Below are positions 1 through 8,523 of a stretch of DNA of 64,000 bases, one piece after another. The position numbers and the translations under genes are program-made. Under the pieces are notes generated by a model that searched no databases, was not told the origin of the DNA, and saw nothing but the letters and a program-made list of their open reading frames with translations. Position 1 is the stretch's first letter. Every line of letters starts with the position of its first letter. Where the stretch lies: positions 62,001-126,000 of the forward strand of contig NZ_JACDIJ010000005.1 in the NCBI RefSeq assembly GCF_050937815.1, written 5' to 3'. The DNA is from Treponema_C sp050937815. GTDB lineage: Bacteria > Spirochaetota > Spirochaetia > Treponematales > Treponemataceae.

Positions 1-454
1 CTATAGCCTTCGCCACTATTTCAGCTTCCATTTTTCCGGACAAAACATCGTCTGAGCCTATATAACTTGTTAATTTAGGACTGTTTACCCGCGTATTTGA
101 ACCTATTACCGGAATACCGGCCTTAGCTGCAATTTCAACAGCGGCAGCCCCTGCTTCTATATCAATCGGAACAAATAAAATAGCATCAAACCCCTGTGTA
201 ACCATATTCTCAAATTGAGATTGCTGTACTGAAGCATCATAATTACCATCAAAAACGGTAATCTTAACTAAACCTTGAACAACAGCAGGATGGCGTTCCA
301 AGGCTGTAGACCATAAACGCATATACTCACCCTTCAAACCGTACACAGCGGCACCGATTTTGTACTGAGTTTTAGCATTTTCCTTACTGCCCATAGCAAA
401 ACCGAACTGTAAAAACAGCACTGCCATTACAACAAGCCATACTCTTTTTTTCAT
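1..454 (-). CDS. Sugar ABC transporter substrate-binding protein (partial, C-terminus outside window)
   Basis: Reading leftward from the ATG at 454, the protein starts with a Lys-Lys-Arg signal peptide (MKKRVWLVVMAVLFL) and continues into a periplasmic binding protein type 1 fold of the RbsB/XylF kind, for example QFENMVTQGFDAILFVPID. About 150 residues are visible and the reading frame runs off the window edge. A GGAGGT box lies 7 bases before the ATG. It is the last of three co-directional importer genes (ATPase, permease, binding protein), so it should capture the sugar in the periplasm. The substrate cannot be told; ribose, galactose or xylose-type sugars are typical of the family. Confidence 0.85.
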   Translation of the reverse strand, partial: MKKRVWLVVMAVLFLQFGFAMGSKENAKTQYKIGAAVYGLKGEYMRLWSTALERHPAVVQGLVKITVFDGNYDASVQQSQFENMVTQGFDAILFVPIDIEAGAAAVEIAAKAGIPVIGSNTRVNSPKLTSYIGSDDVLSGKMEAEIVAKAI

Positions 455-499
455 ACCATTACCTCCGATAATTTTTTCAGCATCTTTACAAGATGCCGC

Positions 500-1486
500 T
501 TATTCTCGCTCTTTTCGCAATGAATCCAATAATATTGCTCCAATAATAATTGAACCTTTAATTACTTGTTGGTAATACGAAGATACTCCCATAAGATCAA
601 GACCGTTATTTATTACTCCCATAATAAGGGCACCAAATAGAGTTCCCACCAAATCTCCTTGTCCGCCCGATAAACTGGTTCCACCGATTACAACAGCTGC
701 AATAGCATCTAATTCATAACTTACGCCTGCTTGAGGCAGACCTGCCGTAGTGCGTGCAGTTAAAATCAGTCCGCCTAAACTAGACAGCAATCCGCTTATA
801 ACATACGTAATAAAAATTATTAAGCGTGTATTAACGCCTGAAATTTTAGCACTTTTTTCATTACCGCCAACAGCATATACATAGCGACCGAAACGGGTTT
901 TATATAACACAACCCACGATATACAAAAAACAATCGCAAAAATTAAAACCGGAAAAGGTATTCCGCAAAACTCGCCTTGCCCTATAAATAAAAAGCGTGT
1001 ATCGATATTAGGAATAGGCATGCCGTTAGAGTAAATGAAGGTCACCCCTCTAGCAATGCTCAACATTCCGAGAGTTGCAACAAACGGCGGAACTTTCCAT
1101 TTTGCAATTAAAATACCGTTAAAAGCGCCCATTCCGATGCCGGCACATAAACTGAAAATAATAGCTAGGGGCACGGAATGAATAGATCCCCCAAAAGCAG
1201 GACTAACAAAACTGGCAGCAATAACCCCACTAAAGGCGAGCATAGACCCTACCGACAAATCTATCCCGCCGGTTAAAATAACAAAGGTCATACCTATTGA
1301 TAAAAGACCGTTTATCGATATTTGCCGTAAAACATTAATAAGGTTTCGCGGTTTTAAAAAATACGGATTTATTATTGCAAGTATTATACAAAATAGAAAA
1401 AAAACAATTATAATACCGAAATCACTCATAAAATTCTTTAAACTATAAGAATGTGCTTCCGGTTTGATTTTTATATTATTTTCCAT
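500..1486 (-). CDS. Sugar ABC transporter permease, RbsC family
   Basis: This 328-residue inner-membrane protein matches the usual length of RbsC/MglC permeases and consists mostly of hydrophobic helices. Family landmarks are GGIDLSVGSMLAF near residue 75 and the C-terminal block AAVVIGGTSLSGGQGDLVG near residue 270. It would form the homodimeric channel of a monosaccharide importer. An AGGAG box lies 9 bases before the ATG. It sits 39 bases after the ATPase gene and 45 bases before the binding-protein gene, as in a single operon. It would be the natural docking surface for the ATPase at 1526-3007 and possibly for the ABC-domain kinase at 4696-6531. Confidence 0.92.
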   Translation of the reverse strand: MENNIKIKPEAHSYSLKNFMSDFGIIIVFFLFCIILAIINPYFLKPRNLINVLRQISINGLLSIGMTFVILTGGIDLSVGSMLAFSGVIAASFVSPAFGGSIHSVPLAIIFSLCAGIGMGAFNGILIAKWKVPPFVATLGMLSIARGVTFIYSNGMPIPNIDTRFLFIGQGEFCGIPFPVLIFAIVFCISWVVLYKTRFGRYVYAVGGNEKSAKISGVNTRLIIFITYVISGLLSSLGGLILTARTTAGLPQAGVSYELDAIAAVVIGGTSLSGGQGDLVGTLFGALIMGVINNGLDLMGVSSYYQQVIKGSIIIGAILLDSLRKERE

Positions 1487-1525
1487 TGAAAAAACTCCTT
1501 TGCTTTCAATTTTATATATTTTTTA

Positions 1526-3007
1526 TTAAGTTGCCAAACACATAAGCTTCTCTTGATTAGCTTCTTTTCTTTGCAGTATACCGGACACTTGTCCTTCTTT
1601 AAATACTATCACACGATCACTCATACCCAATATTTCCGGCAATTCAGATGAGATCATAATAATTGAATTACCTTGACTGGCATAGGATGACATAAACTTA
1701 TAAATCTCGCGCTTTGCACCGACATCAATACCTCTGGTAGGCTCATCGAGTAAAAGGATTTTCGGATTCGTCAGTACCCACCTTCCAAAAACAACTTTTT
1801 GTTGATTTCCGCCTGAAAGTGTTTTGACAAGTTGTCCTGCGGAAAAAGCCTTTATTTGAAATTCTTCAATTAGCATAGAAACTGCCGTTCTTTCGTCTTT
1901 TGAATTAATCAAGCCGAACTTAGTAAATCTTTTCAAAGAAGAGATAGTAATATTATCTGCTACAGATCGGTTAAGTACTAAGCCGCTTTTTTTTCTATCT
2001 TCAGTAATATAAGCTAAACCGGCTAAGACGGCATCTTTAGGCTTTGCTATATGTATTTGTTTGCCATGTAGATATATTTTACCTTGTGAATATCGAGTTA
2101 CGCCAAACAAACTATCAAAAAGTTCACTTCGGCCAGACCCCATTAGACCAAAAACACCGACTATTTCTCCTTTTTTAACATTAAAATTGATATTTTCAAA
2201 TTCTTTTTTTCTGCTTAAATGCGATACCTCTAAAGCAGTTTCTTCTTGCGGTATATTTTTTTTAACATATTCTCCTTCTAATTCTCTACCTATCATCATA
2301 TTGATTAATTGCATTTTATTAAATTCGCTTTTTTTACCGCTGCCAATCCATTTTCCGTCCCTCAAAACGGTAATTTCATCTGCTATAGTAAATACTTCTT
2401 GCAACCTATGTGATATATATATAACCGACTTACCCCTATCTTTTATTTTTTGTATCACTTCAAATAATTTATCCACTTCTTTTTCACCAAGTGCAGAAGT
2501 AGGTTCATCCATAATGAGTATATCTGAGTTATATGAAAGAGCCTTTGCAATTTCAACAAGTTGTATTTGAGCAATCTTAAGATGTTTCATTTTAACTTTA
2601 GGGTCAATATCTACCCCCATTTGCCCCAGTATAACCTTCGCATGCTTATTAAGATAATTATAATCTATAAAAAGACCGATTTTTTTCGGTTCTCTTCCAA
2701 GAAAAATATTTTCAGCAATGCTCATTTCAGGGATGGGCGACAGTTCTTGTTCTATGATAGAAATTCCCGCTGCGAGCGCTTGCTTCGGACTTGTAAAAGA
2801 AATCGGTTTCCCATGTAAAAATATTTCCCCGCTATCACGAAGTAAGCTTCCCATAAGAATATTCATGAGAGTCGATTTACCGGCCCCGTTTTCTCCACAC
2901 AAAGCGTGAACGCTGCCTTTTTTTAGCGTAAATGAAACTTTATGTAATGCAGGTACACCGACAAAATTTTTTGAAACCTCATGTACTTTCAAAAATATTT
3001 CATCCAT
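1526..3007 (-). CDS. Sugar ABC transporter ATP-binding protein, RbsA/MglA family (duplicated ABC domains)
   Basis: The protein has 493 residues and two ABC cassettes in tandem, as in RbsA/MglA. The first has a normal Walker A (GENGAGKST, residues 38-46) and Walker B (ILIMDEPTS). The second has the degenerate P-loop GLMGSGRSE typical of the family but keeps the signature LSGGNQQK and LLLDEPTRG. It powers the permease encoded next. The start at 3007 has a GGAGGT box 4 bases upstream. It is the first gene of the operon and lies directly behind a sigma-54-type promoter at 3029-3044. Its first cassette is the closest relative in the window of the ABC domain fused to the histidine kinase. Confidence 0.95.
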   Translation of the reverse strand: MDEIFLKVHEVSKNFVGVPALHKVSFTLKKGSVHALCGENGAGKSTLMNILMGSLLRDSGEIFLHGKPISFTSPKQALAAGISIIEQELSPIPEMSIAENIFLGREPKKIGLFIDYNYLNKHAKVILGQMGVDIDPKVKMKHLKIAQIQLVEIAKALSYNSDILIMDEPTSALGEKEVDKLFEVIQKIKDRGKSVIYISHRLQEVFTIADEITVLRDGKWIGSGKKSEFNKMQLINMMIGRELEGEYVKKNIPQEETALEVSHLSRKKEFENINFNVKKGEIVGVFGLMGSGRSELFDSLFGVTRYSQGKIYLHGKQIHIAKPKDAVLAGLAYITEDRKKSGLVLNRSVADNITISSLKRFTKFGLINSKDERTAVSMLIEEFQIKAFSAGQLVKTLSGGNQQKVVFGRWVLTNPKILLLDEPTRGIDVGAKREIYKFMSSYASQGNSIIMISSELPEILGMSDRVIVFKEGQVSGILQRKEANQEKLMCLAT

Positions 3008-3028
3008 ACCGACCTCCGTAAAATAATA

Positions 3029-3044
3029 AGCATTAAGTGTGCCA
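3029..3044 (-). promoter_or_regulatory. Candidate sigma-54 promoter of the sugar ABC operon
   Basis: On the minus strand this reads TGGCACACTTAATGCT. It carries the -24 element TGGCAC and a -12 element with GC exactly 10 bases after GG, one mismatch from TGGCAC-N5-TTGCT. Transcription would begin near 3018, just before the GGAGGT box of the ATPase gene. The divergent gene encodes an NtrC-type activator with the GAYTGA loop that contacts sigma-54, which supports the call. A second -10-like box (TATAAT, 3059-3054) lacks a convincing -35. Confidence 0.7.
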
Positions 3045-3083
3045 ACTTACATCATTATACGGTTAATCTTTGTAAGCAATATC

Positions 3084-3102
3084 GCTATCTCCGCTCTATA
3101 GC
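3084..3102. promoter_or_regulatory. Inverted repeat, candidate activator binding site
   Basis: GCTAT and ATAGC form a 5-bp inverted repeat around 9 bases, about 40 bp upstream of the -24 element. Its size and place suit an upstream activating sequence for the NtrC-type regulator, but there is only one copy and the role is inferred. Confidence 0.3.
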
Positions 3103-3287
3103 ATGAAAAAAATTCAATCTGATTATCCCAAAACCCATTTTTATAGGTCATCTGCTAAAAATAAGGTTAATTTCTTATAAAATAAATATTTAAACATAAA
3201 CATCCGCATTATACCAAAGAAAGTGCAATAGGCAAAAAAAATCACAAAGACTACCAGAAAACACTAAATATATTTCAGCAATTTAAC

Positions 3288-3315
3288 TTGACAAAAATAA
3301 TATTTGGTCCATAAT
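3288..3315 (+). promoter_or_regulatory. Sigma-70-type promoter of the regulator-kinase pair
   Basis: TTGACA at 3288-3293 and CATAAT at 3310-3315 are separated by 16 bases and point toward the response regulator gene. This gives the sensory pair its own housekeeping promoter, separate from the sigma-54 promoter of the importer. The rest of the 3008-3377 interval is AT-rich and holds no gene. Confidence 0.6.
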
Positions 3316-3322
3316 AAAAGCA

Positions 3323-3341
3323 GTGTACCAATATTGCACAC
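3323..3341. promoter_or_regulatory. Imperfect palindrome downstream of the regulator promoter
   Basis: GTGTACCAATATTGCACAC is a near palindrome centred on AATATT, just after the -10 box of the regulator gene. The half GTGTACCAA resembles GTGTGCCAA inside the sigma-54 promoter (3037-3045), so a shared regulator is possible. This is an autoregulatory operator candidate only. Confidence 0.3.
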
Positions 3342-3377
3342 TTCAATAGTTACATGAACCAAATAAGGACATATGTT

Positions 3378-4715
3378 ATGAAACGTTATGTGTTAATCGT
3401 CGATGATAATCAACGTGTCGTAGAGAGTTTATCAGAACTTTTGATTCCGCTGGGCTATTTTGTACATTTTGCTCTAAATACAAGAGAAGCAGTCGCAATT
3501 GTAAAAACAGAAAAAATAGATGTTGCGCTATTGGATATTCGGCTTGGAAACGAAAACGGCATTGAATGTTTGCGTGAAATGCTAAAAGAAAAACCTCAAT
3601 TACCCGTTATTATGATTACCGGTTATGCAACGGTCGATAGTGCTGTAGATGCAATGAAATTGGGAGCTTTCGACTATTTAAAAAAACCGCTTGATTTTGA
3701 AAATCTTACAAAAACAATAGAAAAGGCTATTTCAGATGAAACAGTTAATTCAAAGCACTCTCAATTAAAAAAAATTGAACCCATATTCAAATATAAAAGT
3801 TCTCTTATGGATACTTTACTCGATAAAACCATGCTCATTGCAAACACAGAACTTCCGGTTTTAATTACCGGAGAAAATGGAACCGGAAAAGAAATGATTG
3901 CCGATATTATTCATAAAAATTCTTGTAGAGCAAAAGAAAAAATTTTCAAAATAAACTGTGCCGCATTCCCGGAAAGTCTTTTAGATAACGAATTATTCGG
4001 CCATGAAAAGGGAGCGTATACGGGAGCCTCAAGTAATTTTAAAGGTATATTCGAACAAGCAAACGGAGGAACCCTATTGCTCGATGAAATAGGAGATATG
4101 CCTCTTACAATTCAAGCAAAAATATTGCGTACTCTTCAAAACAATGAAATAAGACGTATCGGGAGCACTGAAACAATATCAATTGACGTACGTTTTTTAG
4201 CAGCTACTAATAAAGACATTGAATCTATGATAAAAAACGGCCATTTTAGAGAAGATCTTTACTATAGATTAAATGCAGCAACCCTATACATTCCTCCGCT
4301 TCGCGATAGGAAAGAAGATATTACAGAACTTATCGACTGTTTTTTAAATGAATATTCATTTAAAAACTCGGTTCCGAGAAAAAATATCAATAATGAAGTG
4401 TTGGAATGTTTTATGGAGTACAGATGGCCGGGAAATGTTCGTGAACTTAGAAATACTATAATGTATATTGCAGCGATTTCTAAAACTAATATTATCACTA
4501 TAGAAACCTTACCGCCGATATTTACTTCTTCTAAGCATATTGAAAAAATAAATAGGCAGCCATACACCATACAAGAGGTTGAAAAAGAAACTATTATTAA
4601 AACTTTAAAAACGATGCAGGGTAACAAACGAAAAACGGCAGAAAAACTCGGATTAAGTCGCAATACCCTGTATAGAAAATTGAGGATGTATAATATTGAC
4701 AACAACCCCCTATAA
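3378..4715 (+). CDS. NtrC-family sigma-54-dependent response regulator
   Basis: This is a 445-residue activator with three standard parts. The receiver domain has acidic residues near position 10 and phospho-acceptor Asp53 in ALLDIRLG. The AAA+ domain has Walker A GENGTGKE from residue 165 and the sigma-54 contact loop GAYTGA at 212-217. The C-terminal Fis-type helix-turn-helix contains KRKTAEKLGLSRNTLYRKL. The ATG at 3378 is preferred over one at 3354 because TAAGGA lies 8 bases before it and the receiver fold begins right there. The 3' end overlaps the kinase gene by 20 bases. It probably activates the divergent importer at its sigma-54 promoter. Confidence 0.95.
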   Translation: MKRYVLIVDDNQRVVESLSELLIPLGYFVHFALNTREAVAIVKTEKIDVALLDIRLGNENGIECLREMLKEKPQLPVIMITGYATVDSAVDAMKLGAFDYLKKPLDFENLTKTIEKAISDETVNSKHSQLKKIEPIFKYKSSLMDTLLDKTMLIANTELPVLITGENGTGKEMIADIIHKNSCRAKEKIFKINCAAFPESLLDNELFGHEKGAYTGASSNFKGIFEQANGGTLLLDEIGDMPLTIQAKILRTLQNNEIRRIGSTETISIDVRFLAATNKDIESMIKNGHFREDLYYRLNAATLYIPPLRDRKEDITELIDCFLNEYSFKNSVPRKNINNEVLECFMEYRWPGNVRELRNTIMYIAAISKTNIITIETLPPIFTSSKHIEKINRQPYTIQEVEKETIIKTLKTMQGNKRKTAEKLGLSRNTLYRKLRMYNIDNNPL

Positions 4716-6531
4716 AAAATCCTTTATTAAACTTGATAAAATTCAATTAAAATACGGAAGCGTAGAAGCACTAACCGGCATTGATTTAATAATCCGGCCG
4801 GGAGAGATACATGCTCTGGTAGGAGAACACGGGGCAGGAAAATCAACGATTGTATCAATAATTAGCGGAGAAATAACTGCAGACGAAGGCAGTATTTTCC
4901 TAAACGAAAAACGCATGGGGGATTGGAGTATTAAGCAAGCGCTGCAAAACGGTATAAAAACCGTATATCAACAAATTCCTCAAAACGAAAACTTCACTGT
5001 AGCGGAAAGTTTATATTATACAAATAAAGCGGTAAATTCTTCATTTTGGATCAGTAAACGAAAAATGCATTCCGCTGCGGAAAAAATGCTCCATAAGAAT
5101 GGGTTTAACCTTTCACCTTCCCGTCTTATAAAAACATTAAACTTATCGGAACGAACTATTGTAGAAATATTGCGATGCCTTTCTACCGATACGAAACTAT
5201 TAATTATCGATGAAGGATTGGATAATCTTTCTACCGATTTTTACAATAAAATTATTAATATTTTAAAACAGTATAAATCAAAAGGAATGGCCGTACTTTG
5301 CATTACACATAAAATTGATGACGTGTATTTAATTGCCGATAAAGTAAGTATCATACGCAACGGTACTATTCTTATTACAGATAAAACATACAATATTGAT
5401 AAGATGAGTTTAATCCGCTTAACTTACACACAAATCTCAAAAGAAAATGCAGAAGTTATTTCATCAAAAGGCTTTTATGAATTTCTTAAATATAACGAAG
5501 CAATCATAAAAAAATTACCTCTCAGTTTAATTGTTATAAGTAAAGATAAAAAAATTCGGCTTTTGAATGATATGTGTCGTTCAATGTTTTCATGGAATAC
5601 GACGCATATCGGAAAAAATATAAATGACTGCTTGCCGAAGCAAAATAAAATATTATCCGCCTTTATTGATGAAGTAATATCCAAAACAGGAGAAAAACGT
5701 TTATTTCATGTATGTCTTTCTTTATCCGATAAGCAAATTATAACAAACGTACAAAGTCATCCCATAACAGATGCAAAAAAAACAATAGGTTATATTATCA
5801 CTATTGAAGATGTAACCGAACAAGAACAATTACAAAAACAAGTAATCCTTTCAGAAAAACTTGCATCAGTCGGTATGTTAGCAGCGGGAGTTGCACATGA
5901 GATAAACAATCCCTTAGAGATTATTTACAACTACCTTACCTTTTTACGATATAACTATGATAATGAAAAACTCCTGTCTATCGTAGAAAAGATATCGGAT
6001 GAAATTTTAAATATTTCAGCTATTGTAAGTAATTTAGTGAGCTTTTCCGACAAAAAAACTGCGCATAACGAATTATTGGATTTAAATGAATTATGTAAAG
6101 ATATTATAAATCTCATAAAATTCAATGCAAACTATAAATATATAGATTTAATTTTTTTGGAGGGAACCGATACTTTACGTATTGAAGCAAATAAAAATGA
6201 AATCAGACAAGTTATTTTAAACCTTTTGAAAAATAGTATTGAAGCTATGCCGAATGGAGGTAATGTTATAATAAAAACACTCAAAAAAGAAATAAATAAA
6301 AAACCGTATACGGAACTACACATAATAGACGAAGGAGAGGGATTAATAGAAGCAGATATACAAAATATTTTTATGCCGTTCTATTCAAAAAAATTAGGAA
6401 AAGAAAATAATATGGGATTAGGTTTATCAATTTGTTATTCCATCATTGAAAAATATCATGGTATTTTGGCAGCACATAACAACCAAATAAAAGGGTGTAC
6501 TTTTATCGTTAGTTTACCAGCGGCTATTTAA
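4696..6531 (+). CDS. Soluble histidine kinase with N-terminal sugar-importer ABC ATPase domain and PAS domain
   Basis: The 611-residue protein starts at TTG 4696 (TGAGGA 9 bases upstream), inside the regulator gene. Residues 1-240 form an RbsA-type ABC cassette: Walker A GEHGAGKST at 43-51, Walker B LLIIDEG with Asp172-Glu173, and H-switch His205. The signature motif is poorly conserved. A PAS-like region follows (about 260-390), then a HisKA helix with His401 in GVAHEINNPLE, and a HATPase domain with NLLKNSIEAM, DEGEGL from 545 and GLGLSI near 573. No membrane segment or signal peptide is present, so it is cytoplasmic. The fusion suggests it binds the importer permease, or competes with its ATPase, and signals transport state to the regulator. 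Confidence 0.93.
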   Translation: MTTTPYKKSFIKLDKIQLKYGSVEALTGIDLIIRPGEIHALVGEHGAGKSTIVSIISGEITADEGSIFLNEKRMGDWSIKQALQNGIKTVYQQIPQNENFTVAESLYYTNKAVNSSFWISKRKMHSAAEKMLHKNGFNLSPSRLIKTLNLSERTIVEILRCLSTDTKLLIIDEGLDNLSTDFYNKIINILKQYKSKGMAVLCITHKIDDVYLIADKVSIIRNGTILITDKTYNIDKMSLIRLTYTQISKENAEVISSKGFYEFLKYNEAIIKKLPLSLIVISKDKKIRLLNDMCRSMFSWNTTHIGKNINDCLPKQNKILSAFIDEVISKTGEKRLFHVCLSLSDKQIITNVQSHPITDAKKTIGYIITIEDVTEQEQLQKQVILSEKLASVGMLAAGVAHEINNPLEIIYNYLTFLRYNYDNEKLLSIVEKISDEILNISAIVSNLVSFSDKKTAHNELLDLNELCKDIINLIKFNANYKYIDLIFLEGTDTLRIEANKNEIRQVILNLLKNSIEAMPNGGNVIIKTLKKEINKKPYTELHIIDEGEGLIEADIQNIFMPFYSKKLGKENNMGLGLSICYSIIEKYHGILAAHNNQIKGCTFIVSLPAAI

Positions 6532-6690
6532 AGTAAGCCTATCTTTTTCATACAAACAGAAAACCCTCATAGCGAAATCCGTAACACTCAATATGGGCTA
6601 TAACAGATATCTTCATCAGCCGGCTGCTGTTGATGAATCCAAAGAAAAATGGTACAGTATAAGCGGTTATTTTGTTTTTAAGGAACGATT

Positions 6691-7131
6691 ATGATAAAAA
6701 TAATGACAAAAAAAATACCGCTGATTGTATGCAGCCTTATATTGACTCTTACAACCCTTTTATTTTCGGCATGTAAAACGGTTCCGACAACCGTTCCCGA
6801 AGGAATTAGCGAAGCCGAATTGCTTCAGCTGGGACAATCGTCTCTCGACAACAGTAATTATAAAGCGGCTGAATTTTATTACAAAAAGGTAATCGAACTC
6901 TACGGCTCCGATATCGGTACGGTTATCGAAGCCGAATACGAACTTGCCCACATTAACATAAAGCGTAAAAACTACAAAGACGCAAAACCGGCTTTAGAGC
7001 GCTTGCTCGCTTATTACGACGATCCGCAAACGGCCGCGCTTTTGCCGCCTTCGTATAAAAAACTTGCACTCATCGATTTGGCAAAATGCGAGCCTAAAAC
7101 CGAAAAATCAAAGGCAAAAAAGAAAAAATAA
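6691..7131 (+). CDS. Small TPR-type lipoprotein
   Basis: The 146-residue precursor has a Lys-rich start, a hydrophobic stretch and a lipobox ending LLFSAC, so Cys27 should be lipidated. The mature part contains tetratricopeptide-like helices (LLQLGQSSLDNSNYKAAEFY, then a second unit with NYKDAKPALERLLAYYD) and a Lys-rich tail. AAGGA lies about 7 bases before the ATG. The 159 bases upstream hold an imperfect hairpin (TTCATCA/TTGATGAA, near 6610-6640) but no gene. It resembles short BamD/YbgF-like periplasmic scaffolds in architecture; the function is not known. Confidence 0.8.
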   Translation: MIKIMTKKIPLIVCSLILTLTTLLFSACKTVPTTVPEGISEAELLQLGQSSLDNSNYKAAEFYYKKVIELYGSDIGTVIEAEYELAHINIKRKNYKDAKPALERLLAYYDDPQTAALLPPSYKKLALIDLAKCEPKTEKSKAKKKK

Positions 7132-7177
7132 AGCATAAAACCGAAGCAGCATTGCGCAGTATGTGCTAAAAGGCGCG

Positions 7178-8440
7178 CTATCTGCTGCCGGCTTTTCCGT
7201 CGGGAATAATAATGCAGTCGATTGTAATGCCCTTGCTGCGGGCGGTTTTTTCTACAAGCTGTTTCGATATGCCCCGTCTGCCGCGCGGAGACGGATGCGG
7301 TTCGGCATCGCCTATTAAAATAATTTTTCGCTCGGCAAACGGGTTCCATTGATAAAATTCCAATGATGCATAGAGGGCTTCGTATACGGCTTCAGGCATA
7401 TCTCCGCCGATAAGAGAATTTTGCGGTATATGCATTGCATTAAGTTTTGCAAAAAAAAGACTGCTGTCCTGCGTAAAATCGTTAAACTGCACGGGCAATC
7501 CGCGGTAACGAAAGTTATCCGTATAATCGCGGTAAAAAAGAAGCCCGAGCCGGACCGGCGCCCTTGCTTCCAATTCGGAGGCCAAAGCGGGTATCAATTC
7601 TTTTTGCAGTTTTTGAATGTCGTCCCACATACTGCCGGTTGCATCGACGGCAAACACGACGTCGGCCGGCTTTTTTTTATCCAGTTTTTGAAACGACTTT
7701 AAAACATCGTCTACAATGCTTTCCGGGCCGCGCGAATAAGTGAGCAATCCGCTTGCAATTTCGTTAAAGGCCGCAGCGGCAAGGGGACTGTAATCATCGG
7801 TTAACACGGTAGGCACTTCCGCTTCTTTTTCCGCAACGATTGTATTATCTTCGGCTTCAGCGTTCGGCTTTTCTTTTTTTTCGGCGCTCATGCTGAAATT
7901 AAACATAAAAGGATTGTCGGCATACGAAGCGCTGTAATCGGCATAGGGTTTTTCGAATGTGCGGACATTGATAAAGGTTCCGACCTTTACTTCCACTTCC
8001 CCGTTTCTCGACCAGGGATAACCGTACAAAAGTTTTTTGGGAATAAACAAATGAAATGCCGTACCGAACTGTTCATCGGCTTCGGGCGTCGAATCGATAA
8101 TACCGTAGCGCCCGAATTCGGAATCCAAAAATGCGCCGTTTAAAAGCCGTTTTTCGTTCCCGTTTACGGGATTAAAAAACGGTGCGCGGTACGCATAGTT
8201 GTCGGCTTTTCCGTCCGGATCTTTAGTCGTTTCGGTTAAAAGCACCGATGAAATGTCTTTTGTTTTGCGTATGTATAAATGCCAGCCGTTTTCGGCGCGT
8301 TCCAAACGCATATCCGAAAGCCTTATTTTTAAGGGATTACCGTCTTTTACAGGATTTTCTTCCGTTTGCGGATGTATAAAGGCGGAAAATCCGAAAAAAC
8401 ACAGAAAAAAAATTACAGTGTAATATCTAAAACCGCACAT
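7178..8440 (-). CDS. Exported von Willebrand factor type A domain protein
   Basis: This 420-residue protein has an N-terminal signal peptide (YYTVIFFLCFFGFSAFIHPQ). A beta-rich middle (residues 35-180) is followed by a VWA domain from about residue 260, whose metal-ion-dependent adhesion motif reads FAVDATGSM. Such domains bind protein partners through a coordinated metal. It is transcribed divergently from the gene at 8524 and convergently with the small lipoprotein gene. The partner and pathway are not evident from the neighbours. Confidence 0.85.
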   Translation of the reverse strand: MCGFRYYTVIFFLCFFGFSAFIHPQTEENPVKDGNPLKIRLSDMRLERAENGWHLYIRKTKDISSVLLTETTKDPDGKADNYAYRAPFFNPVNGNEKRLLNGAFLDSEFGRYGIIDSTPEADEQFGTAFHLFIPKKLLYGYPWSRNGEVEVKVGTFINVRTFEKPYADYSASYADNPFMFNFSMSAEKKEKPNAEAEDNTIVAEKEAEVPTVLTDDYSPLAAAAFNEIASGLLTYSRGPESIVDDVLKSFQKLDKKKPADVVFAVDATGSMWDDIQKLQKELIPALASELEARAPVRLGLLFYRDYTDNFRYRGLPVQFNDFTQDSSLFFAKLNAMHIPQNSLIGGDMPEAVYEALYASLEFYQWNPFAERKIILIGDAEPHPSPRGRRGISKQLVEKTARSKGITIDCIIIPDGKAGSR

Positions 8441-8507
8441 ACTTTATTGTCGGTAAAAAAATTCATTATTTATACAGATTCTGCAGGATTTTTTTTTAAA
8501 GTTATGA

Positions 8508-8513
8508 TATACT
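8508..8513 (+). promoter_or_regulatory. -10 box just before the 8524 gene
   Basis: TATACT ends 10 bases before the GTG start at 8524, placing the expected transcription start 3-4 bases before the codon. No Shine-Dalgarno precedes the GTG; the only AGGAGG nearby (8551-8556) is inside the frame with no start codon after it. No good -35 was found. Confidence 0.4.
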
Positions 8514-8523
8514 GTATAAAGCC

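Noticed and set aside
3054..3059. Sigma-70 promoter for the importer operon at TATAAT on the minus strand
   Set aside because: No acceptable -35 element at 16-18 bases; the sigma-54 promoter nearer the gene fits better.
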